From Marinimicrococcus sp033875255 (GTDB lineage Bacteria; Pseudomonadota; Alphaproteobacteria; Geminicoccales; Geminicoccaceae), in NCBI GenBank assembly GCA_033875255.1, contig JAWZSN010000025.1, positions 14,671-78,670 of the forward strand: a DNA stretch of 64,000 bases. Reading direction: 5' to 3'. Under the pieces are notes generated by a model. It was given only the letters and a program-made list of their open reading frames with translations, was not told the origin of the DNA and made no database searches. Each line of letters begins with the position of its first letter. The stretch's first letter is position 1. Shown here piece by piece: positions 59,151 to 64,000 of this stretch. The translations under genes were made by a program, and so were the position numbers.

Positions 59151-60413
59151 GTGGTCGCCATCCCCTTCCGTCCTGCCGCCGTCTTCCTGGCCCTGCTGCT
59201 GGCCGGCTGTGCCTCGAGTGCTCCCGACATACCGCTTGCTGCCAACGGCGAGACCGCACCTCTGGCCGAAGGCGCCAACCGGGCCCAAAGTGAACGTTTG
59301 GCCGCCATGGCCGCCGACGCCTTGGGCATTGGCGATGCCGGTACCGCCGTGGGCCTTTACCACCGCGCCGCCTTGCTCGACGCCGAGAACCGCGTTGCGG
59401 GTCTCGGCTTGGGCGAGGCGCTGCTGCAGATGGGCCGTCCCGAGGATGCCGTGGAGGCATTCCGCCGGCTGCTGCGCGATGATCCGGGCGATGCCGAGGC
59501 GGCGCGCGGCTATGCCCGTGCCATGATCGGCCTCGACCGTCCCGACGCGGCGGCAGCCCAGCTCGAGGAGACGGTTACGCGCCATCCGCAGGATCATCGG
59601 CTGACCACCACGCTGGGGGTCGCGCTCGACCTGCTGGGTCGCCACGGCGAGGCCGAGACGCGCTACCGGGCAGCGCTGGCGGTGGTGCCGGGGGATTCCG
59701 CAGCGACCACCAATCTCGGCCTCTCGCTGGCGCTCGCAGGCCGCTACCAGGAAGCAATCCGCCTGCTCGAGCCGGTCGCCAAGGGGCCGGGAAGCACGCT
59801 GCGCGCGCGCCAGAATCTGGCCGCCGCCTACGCGCTCGCCGGCGACACCGAGGCGGCCCGGCGCCTTTTGCGGCTCGACCTGGACGACAAGGCGGTGCGC
59901 GAGAACCTCGCCTATTTCACCTGGTTGCGGGATGGCGGCCGCTCGGCGCGTGGCGCCCGTGACATGGTGCAGAACGCCCTCGCGAGGCCAGTGCCGGCAG
60001 CTACCGCGACGACACCGCGTGCCGTGGCGCAGCCGGGCGGCGCCCGCCCGCTGGTGCCGGCGCGGCCTGTGGCCGTTGCACCGGCCATAGCGCCCCTGCC
60101 GGCGGTTCCTCCCGCCCCGCAGGAGCCTGCTGCCGCCGCCGTCGCCCTTGGCGAGGCCGATCTGCGTCTGGGCGGCGAGCCGGCCGGCGACTGGGTGGTC
60201 GAGCTGGCCGCTTTCTCCGACAGCCGCACCGCCGTCGACCGGTTTCGCGCCCTGCAGGCAGCCCATCCGGAGCTGTTCGCTGCAGCGGTGCCGCTGGCGG
60301 GCACGGGCGAGGATACCGAGCCGATGCTGGTGGGTCCCTATGACAGCGCGGCCCGCGCCCGCGCGGTGTGCGCCGCCCTTGCGCCTGGAACCTGCAAGCC
60401 GCTCCGCCTCTGA
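59151..60413 (+). CDS. TPR lipoprotein with C-terminal SPOR domain (TadD-like)
   Basis: 420 residues from GTG 59151, chosen because AGGAGAGG precedes it and the signal peptide (FRPAAVFLALLLAGC) begins there. LLAGC is a lipobox with Cys at about residue 20. Residues ~45-255 hold about five TPR-like repeats (VAGLGLGEALLQMGRPEDAV; LTTTLGVALDLLGRHGEAET; ATTNLGLSLALAGRYQEAIR). A Pro/Ala linker (~275-325) leads to a SPOR-like domain from WVVELAAFSDSRTAVDRFRA to GTCKPLRL. SPOR domains bind denuded glycan at division sites, so a role in the cell envelope is inferred. No tad pilus genes are adjacent. Confidence 0.85.
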   Translation: MVAIPFRPAAVFLALLLAGCASSAPDIPLAANGETAPLAEGANRAQSERLAAMAADALGIGDAGTAVGLYHRAALLDAENRVAGLGLGEALLQMGRPEDAVEAFRRLLRDDPGDAEAARGYARAMIGLDRPDAAAAQLEETVTRHPQDHRLTTTLGVALDLLGRHGEAETRYRAALAVVPGDSAATTNLGLSLALAGRYQEAIRLLEPVAKGPGSTLRARQNLAAAYALAGDTEAARRLLRLDLDDKAVRENLAYFTWLRDGGRSARGARDMVQNALARPVPAATATTPRAVAQPGGARPLVPARPVAVAPAIAPLPAVPPAPQEPAAAAVALGEADLRLGGEPAGDWVVELAAFSDSRTAVDRFRALQAAHPELFAAAVPLAGTGEDTEPMLVGPYDSAARARAVCAALAPGTCKPLRL

Positions 60414-60680
60414 GCGACCTCCTGCGCCCTCGCTGCCGGCCCTGCAATGCCGGGTGGTGGCGTCGACAGCCAATGACGGCCCTGGGAGCGGCTGGCAGGA
60501 CCGATCCTCCTGCTTGCTCCACGACGCCACCGCGCTTGTTGCAGGGGATCTCGCGGAGCTGGGGTGGGTGCGGCGATGGCACCGGCAGGTATGGCGCAGC
60601 GCCCGCCGCGCTTGCAGCACTGGCGCCGGCTTTCTAGAGACGGTGGGCTTGTCGCGAGGGGCAATGAGGGCAGGGGCAGG
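60414..60680. other. 267-bp intergenic stretch before the GH1 gene
   Basis: No gene, tRNA or clear terminator seen. GC-rich throughout. It must hold the promoter of the GH1-GMC pair; no convincing -35/-10 pair was found. Confidence 0.4.
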
Positions 60681-61940
60681 GTGACGGTCTACCGGTTCCC
60701 GCGGGGCTTCCTGTGGGGGGCCGCCACGGCGGCGCATCAGGTCGAGGGTGGCAACCGACTGAACGACTGGTGGCCCGCCGAGGAGGAGGGGCGGCTGCCG
60801 CATCGCTCCGGTGAAGCCTGCCGCTTTTGGGATCTCTTCGAGCGGGATCTCGATCTCGCCCGCCGCTTCGGTCATAACGCCCACCGCCTGTCGCTCGAAT
60901 GGAGCAGGATCGAGCCGGAGCCGGGGCGCTTCGACGAGGCGGCGCTCGACCACTACGCGGCCATCCTGGAGGCCATGGCGGCACGCGGCATCGAGCCGGT
61001 CGTGACCCTTCACCACTTCACCAGCCCGCTCTGGTTCGCCCGCCGGGGAGGCTGGCTCGATCATCGCAACCTCGCCGCTTTCGAGGCCTATGCTGGCAAG
61101 GTGGCGGAGCGGCTGGCCAGCAAGGTGCGCTGGTGGATCACCGTCAACGAGCCTACGGTGCTGGCCAAGCATGGCTTCGTCACCGGCGACTGGCCGCCTT
61201 TTCGCCGAGGCCGCTGGGATCTGGCGTTGCGCACCATCCGTGCCATGGGCCGCGGCCATGTCCGGGCCCGCGCTGCCCTGCGCGCGGTACGGCCCGACGC
61301 CATGGTGAGCTTTGCGCACAGCGCACCGTGGATCGAGCCCTGCAATCCCGGCCGCGCAGCCGACCGGACGGCCGCCCTGGCGCGCGACTTCTTCCTCAAC
61401 CGTCTGCCCTTCCGCATGCTGGGCGGCGCGCCCCGGCATGTGCTCGACTATGTGGCGATCAACTACTACACGCGCATGGTGGTGCGCTGGGAAGGGCACG
61501 GACGGGCGGCCCTGTTCGGCAGGGACTGTCTCGACGACCATCACGGGACCGGGCGCCGCTTCGCGTCGACGGGCGCGGAGATCCATGCGCCCGGCCTGCT
61601 GCAGGTGCTCGAAAGCTACGCACCGCTGGGCCTGCCGATGATGATTACCGAGAATGGCCTCGCCACCGACGACGAGGTGCTGCGCACTGTTGGTCTTCGA
61701 GAGCATCTCGAGGCTCTCGGGCAGGCGGTGGCGCGCGGCCTGGATGTGCGCGGCTATCTGCACTGGACGCTGATGGACAATTTCGAGTGGGCGCTCGGCA
61801 CCACCGTGCGCTTCGGCCTTGCCGCCAACGATTCCGCCACCCAGGTCCGCACACCGCGCCCGGCGATGATCTTGCTGGCCGAGGTGGCGCGTGCCAACGC
61901 CGTCGCCGCCGCCGCCACGCAGGAGGCGGCGGCCGGGTGA
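60681..61940 (+). CDS. Glycoside hydrolase family 1 (beta-glucosidase-like)
   Basis: 419 residues from GTG 60681. It opens YRFPRGFLWGAATAAHQVEG with the glycone-binding Gln. The acid/base Glu is in WWITVNEPTVLAKHGF and the nucleophile Glu in MMITENGLATDDE. YLHWTLMDNFEWALG near the C-terminus is typical of GH1. The protein is about 30 residues shorter than the classic 450. It should cleave beta-glycosides; the subgroup (glucosidase, galactosidase, 6-phospho form) is not certain. No signal peptide is evident. The GMC oxidoreductase gene follows after 25 bp. Confidence 0.93.
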   Translation: MTVYRFPRGFLWGAATAAHQVEGGNRLNDWWPAEEEGRLPHRSGEACRFWDLFERDLDLARRFGHNAHRLSLEWSRIEPEPGRFDEAALDHYAAILEAMAARGIEPVVTLHHFTSPLWFARRGGWLDHRNLAAFEAYAGKVAERLASKVRWWITVNEPTVLAKHGFVTGDWPPFRRGRWDLALRTIRAMGRGHVRARAALRAVRPDAMVSFAHSAPWIEPCNPGRAADRTAALARDFFLNRLPFRMLGGAPRHVLDYVAINYYTRMVVRWEGHGRAALFGRDCLDDHHGTGRRFASTGAEIHAPGLLQVLESYAPLGLPMMITENGLATDDEVLRTVGLREHLEALGQAVARGLDVRGYLHWTLMDNFEWALGTTVRFGLAANDSATQVRTPRPAMILLAEVARANAVAAAATQEAAAG

Positions 61941-61965
61941 CGGCCCTGCCAGCGGAATTGGCCAG

Positions 61966-63582
61966 GTGAGCCTCCTCGACGCCAGCAGCCTCGCCCATGG
62001 GGCGGTGATCGACACCGATATCGCCGTCATCGGCGCCGGTGCGGCCGGCATCACCCTGGCGCGCGCCCTGGCGGCGGCCGGCTGCGAGCTGGTGCTGGCC
62101 GAGGCAGGGGGGCTGGAGCCCGACCCGGCGACCCAGGCGCTGCACGATCTCGAGAGCGTGGGCTATCCGCCGCGCCCCGACTACATGGCGCGTGCCCGCT
62201 ATTACGGCGGCACCTGCAATCTCTGGGCGGGGCGCTCGATGCGGCTGCTGCCCGTCGACTTTGCCGGCCGGTCCTGGGTCCCGTGGAGCGGCTGGCCGGT
62301 GGCGCCGGAGGAGATCGCCGCGTTCGAGCCGGAAGCGGCCGCGATCCTCGGCCTTCCGCCGGACGGCTTTCGCAGCGGCGTGGCCCTTGAAGCCGGGATG
62401 TCGGCCGCCGAGCGCGCCCTCCTGGAGGGGGGTGAACTGGCGCCGACCCTCTCGCTCTGGGCGCCCCGGCCCAGGCGCTTCGGCGCCGCTTTCCGCCGCG
62501 AGCTCGCTCGTAGCCCCAGGGTGCGGTTGCTGCTGGGCGCCAACGCCACCGGCATCGTCCTCGACCAGGCCGGCGGCCGTGCCGTGGCAGTGCGCCTCGC
62601 CTGTCTCGACGGGCGCCGCCTCGAGATTCGCGCCCGCAGGATCGTGCTGGCCTGCGGCGGGCTCGAGAACGCCCGTCTGCTGCTCGCCTCCCGGGACCGG
62701 GATCCGGCCGGTATCGGTAATGCGCACGGCCATGTCGGGCGCTTTTTCATGGACCACCCCCGCACCGTGCACGGCAAGGTGCATCTGGAGGCCGGCGCCG
62801 GACTGCGGCTGCTGCGGGGCGTGCCGGTGCGCGGCGGCAAGATCCAGCTGGGGCTCGCCCCCTCGCCGGCGCTGCAGGAGCGGGAGGGCCTCCTGCACCA
62901 CTACGTGACCTTCGAGAGCGAGCAGTCGGGCTACGCCCAGCAGCAGTACGACACGGCCGTTCAGATCGCCAAGGTGGTGCTGCGGCGCGGCCATGCCGGC
63001 GGCAGGCTGGCGCTGGGCGAGGCGCTGCGCCGCCGCACCGGAACGTCCGGCCTGATGTACCTGCTCTCGCCCAAGGAGATCATGCCCCACTGGGCCTGGC
63101 GCGCCCTCTGGCACGCGCGTCACCTGGCGCCGCGCAAGGTCGGCCCGCAGCGCTACGTCGCCGTCTATTTCTGTGAGCAGCCGCCCGACCCGAAGAGCCG
63201 CGTCTATCTCTCGAGCGAGCGCGACGTCCTGGGGGTACCGCGCCTCGTGCTCGACTGGCAGATCTCTCCTTCGGTCACCGACAGCGTCCTGCGCCTCGAG
63301 AGGATCCTCGACGGCGTGCTGCGCCGCCAGGGCCTCGGCCGGGTCGAGCCGGACCAGGAAGCGCCCCGCTATACCGACGCTTCCCACCACATGGGCACTA
63401 CCCGCATGAGCGTCGATCCGCGTCTGGGCGTGGTCGACACCGACTGCCGCGTGCACGGCCTGGGCAATCTCTATTTGGCAGGCAGCTCGGTCTTTCCCGG
63501 CGCCGGCCACGCCAACCCGACCCTTACCATCGTGGCGCTCGCGTTGCGCCTCGCCCGCCACCTGGCGATCCACCGAGGCTAA
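61966..63582 (+). CDS. GMC-family FAD-dependent oxidoreductase
   Basis: 538 residues from GTG 61966. The FAD motif is DIAVIGAGAAGITLARALAA, then a Glu in VLAEAGGLEPD for the ribose. RYYGGTCNLWAGRSMRL is the conserved loop near the flavin, VLACGGLENARLLLAS the second dinucleotide region. The C-terminal GMC domain has the catalytic His in DASHHMGTTRMSVDP and GHANPTLTIVALALRLARHL. Such enzymes oxidise alcohol groups of sugars or other alcohols, often with a cytochrome partner. Being co-transcribed with a GH1 gene suggests a glycoside or released aglycone as substrate, by inference. Confidence 0.9.
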   Translation: MSLLDASSLAHGAVIDTDIAVIGAGAAGITLARALAAAGCELVLAEAGGLEPDPATQALHDLESVGYPPRPDYMARARYYGGTCNLWAGRSMRLLPVDFAGRSWVPWSGWPVAPEEIAAFEPEAAAILGLPPDGFRSGVALEAGMSAAERALLEGGELAPTLSLWAPRPRRFGAAFRRELARSPRVRLLLGANATGIVLDQAGGRAVAVRLACLDGRRLEIRARRIVLACGGLENARLLLASRDRDPAGIGNAHGHVGRFFMDHPRTVHGKVHLEAGAGLRLLRGVPVRGGKIQLGLAPSPALQEREGLLHHYVTFESEQSGYAQQQYDTAVQIAKVVLRRGHAGGRLALGEALRRRTGTSGLMYLLSPKEIMPHWAWRALWHARHLAPRKVGPQRYVAVYFCEQPPDPKSRVYLSSERDVLGVPRLVLDWQISPSVTDSVLRLERILDGVLRRQGLGRVEPDQEAPRYTDASHHMGTTRMSVDPRLGVVDTDCRVHGLGNLYLAGSSVFPGAGHANPTLTIVALALRLARHLAIHRG

Positions 63583-63588
63583 CCCACG

Positions 63589-63612
63589 CCGGCACGCCCG
63601 TCCTCGTGCCGG
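63589..63612 (+). terminator. Terminator hairpin after the GMC gene
   Basis: CCGGCACG (63589-63596) pairs perfectly with CGTGCCGG (63605-63612) around an 8-nt loop, starting 7 bp after the stop. Confidence 0.6.
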
Positions 63613-64000
63613 GGCGCCAGCGACCCGACGAACGAAACTCGCGCGTCGCGCCGGTCCGCATCCTCCTTTTCTCAATTGCAAGGGCGGCATGCCGCCAACG
63701 GCGCCACCCCCGTTTCTCAACCACCGCATGGTCTCTCGGGTTCGACGCTCCCTGCATGAGCGTTGCCTTGCCCGGCCCTGCCGAGCCTCCATCCGGCGCC
63801 GCTGGGCGCTGTTGCCGGCGAGCGGGCCAGCAGGCTCGGGTTCGTCTTTGCCGCCGGCGCCGCCGTTGGCGTTGAGGCGGGGCAGGCCATGCGCCGTGTC
63901 GGCGGCGGGCGCGGCCTCGGGCTGCGCCACCCGGGCAGTCATGCCGGGTCTCGGGTCGGGTTTTCCACGGTCTCACACCCGCGCGGCGCCGGGGCTGGCG
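63613..64000. other. Right-end stretch without a recognised gene
   Basis: About 390 bp. Open frames here are low-complexity translations (Arg/Ala/Pro-rich) without a domain. A weakly repeat-like segment at about 63620-63665 (GACGAACGAAAC, then CGCGCGTCGCGCC) may be another decayed copy of the dispersed repeat. A gene crossing the right edge cannot be excluded. Confidence 0.4.

Noticed and set aside
63606..63875. Plus-strand open frame at the right end
   Set aside because: Arg-rich, low-complexity translation, no ribosome-binding site and no domain.
61645..63942. Long minus-strand frame across the GMC gene and the right-end gap
   Set aside because: Antisense to a well-supported oxidoreductase; translation is low-complexity Gly/Arg/His/Ala-rich.
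1..64000. CRISPR arrays, rRNA, tRNA, insertion sequences, prophage or defence islands
   Set aside because: No regularly spaced repeats, tRNA-like cloverleaf, transposase, integrase or recognised defence gene was seen on either strand. Inspection was by eye, so a tRNAscan or Infernal run would be the decisive check for RNA genes.

Overview
The window is high-GC, gene-dense DNA from an alphaproteobacterial chromosome. The gene order supports this: ubiB-ubiE-mutM-enoyl-CoA hydratase-rpsT-dnaA-dnaN-recF-gyrB, coaBC-dut, rpsF-rpsR-DUF2232-rplI, fabD-fabG-acpP-fabF-mltG-gmk, lptD-surA-rsmA, and purN-purM beside DUF2066-CDP-alcohol phosphatidyltransferase-hda. A PhaR regulator (polyhydroxybutyrate storage), a valine-degradation set and a 5-aminolevulinate dehydratase with an Asp-containing metal loop fit a Rhodospirillales-like heterotroph, although the sequence alone does not fix the genus.

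Positions 1-9700 are the accessory end. They hold the 3' end of a 2-hydroxyacid dehydrogenase, an A+T-richer orphan secreted protein, a four-repeat EF-hand secreted protein, two GNAT acetyltransferases (one further right), a MocR regulator with an obvious operator facing a DUF1127/PhzF pair, two pseudogenes (an SDR and a family-15 glucoamylase), a fusion of a solute-binding domain to a TRIC/UPF0126 membrane domain, and a PepSY-like protein. Positions 9700-16750 encode a complete peptide/nickel-type ABC importer, interrupted by an opposed GNAT gene, and a class V aminotransferase.

Positions 16800-30250 are the replication-initiation and housekeeping block: gyrB, recF, dnaN, dnaA, rpsT, enoyl-CoA hydratase and mutM on the minus strand, then ubiE, ubiB, coaBC, dut and an Rrf2 regulator on the plus strand. 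Positions 30400-37520 hold a DMT exporter, an alpha/beta hydrolase, hemB, the valine operon (acyl-CoA dehydrogenase, 3-hydroxyisobutyryl-CoA hydrolase, 3-hydroxyisobutyrate dehydrogenase) and a MarR regulator. Positions 37600-46850 hold phaR, the S6/S18/L9 operon, the fatty-acid synthesis operon with mltG and gmk, and rsmA. Positions 46850-54550 carry outer-membrane biogenesis (surA, lptD), pepA, holC, ndk and purM/purN. Positions 54600-63600 carry DUF2066, a phosphatidyltransferase, hda, an atypical SDR, anmK, a TPR-SPOR lipoprotein, a GH1 glycosidase and a GMC oxidoreductase.

The window is mostly core metabolism, and I do not see a defence island, prophage, CRISPR array or insertion sequence. 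The most unusual items are a dispersed intergenic repeat family with an identical 15-nt core, the binding-protein/TRIC fusion, the decaying GH15-SDR pair, the MocR operator, and the absence of recognisable DnaA boxes next to dnaA.
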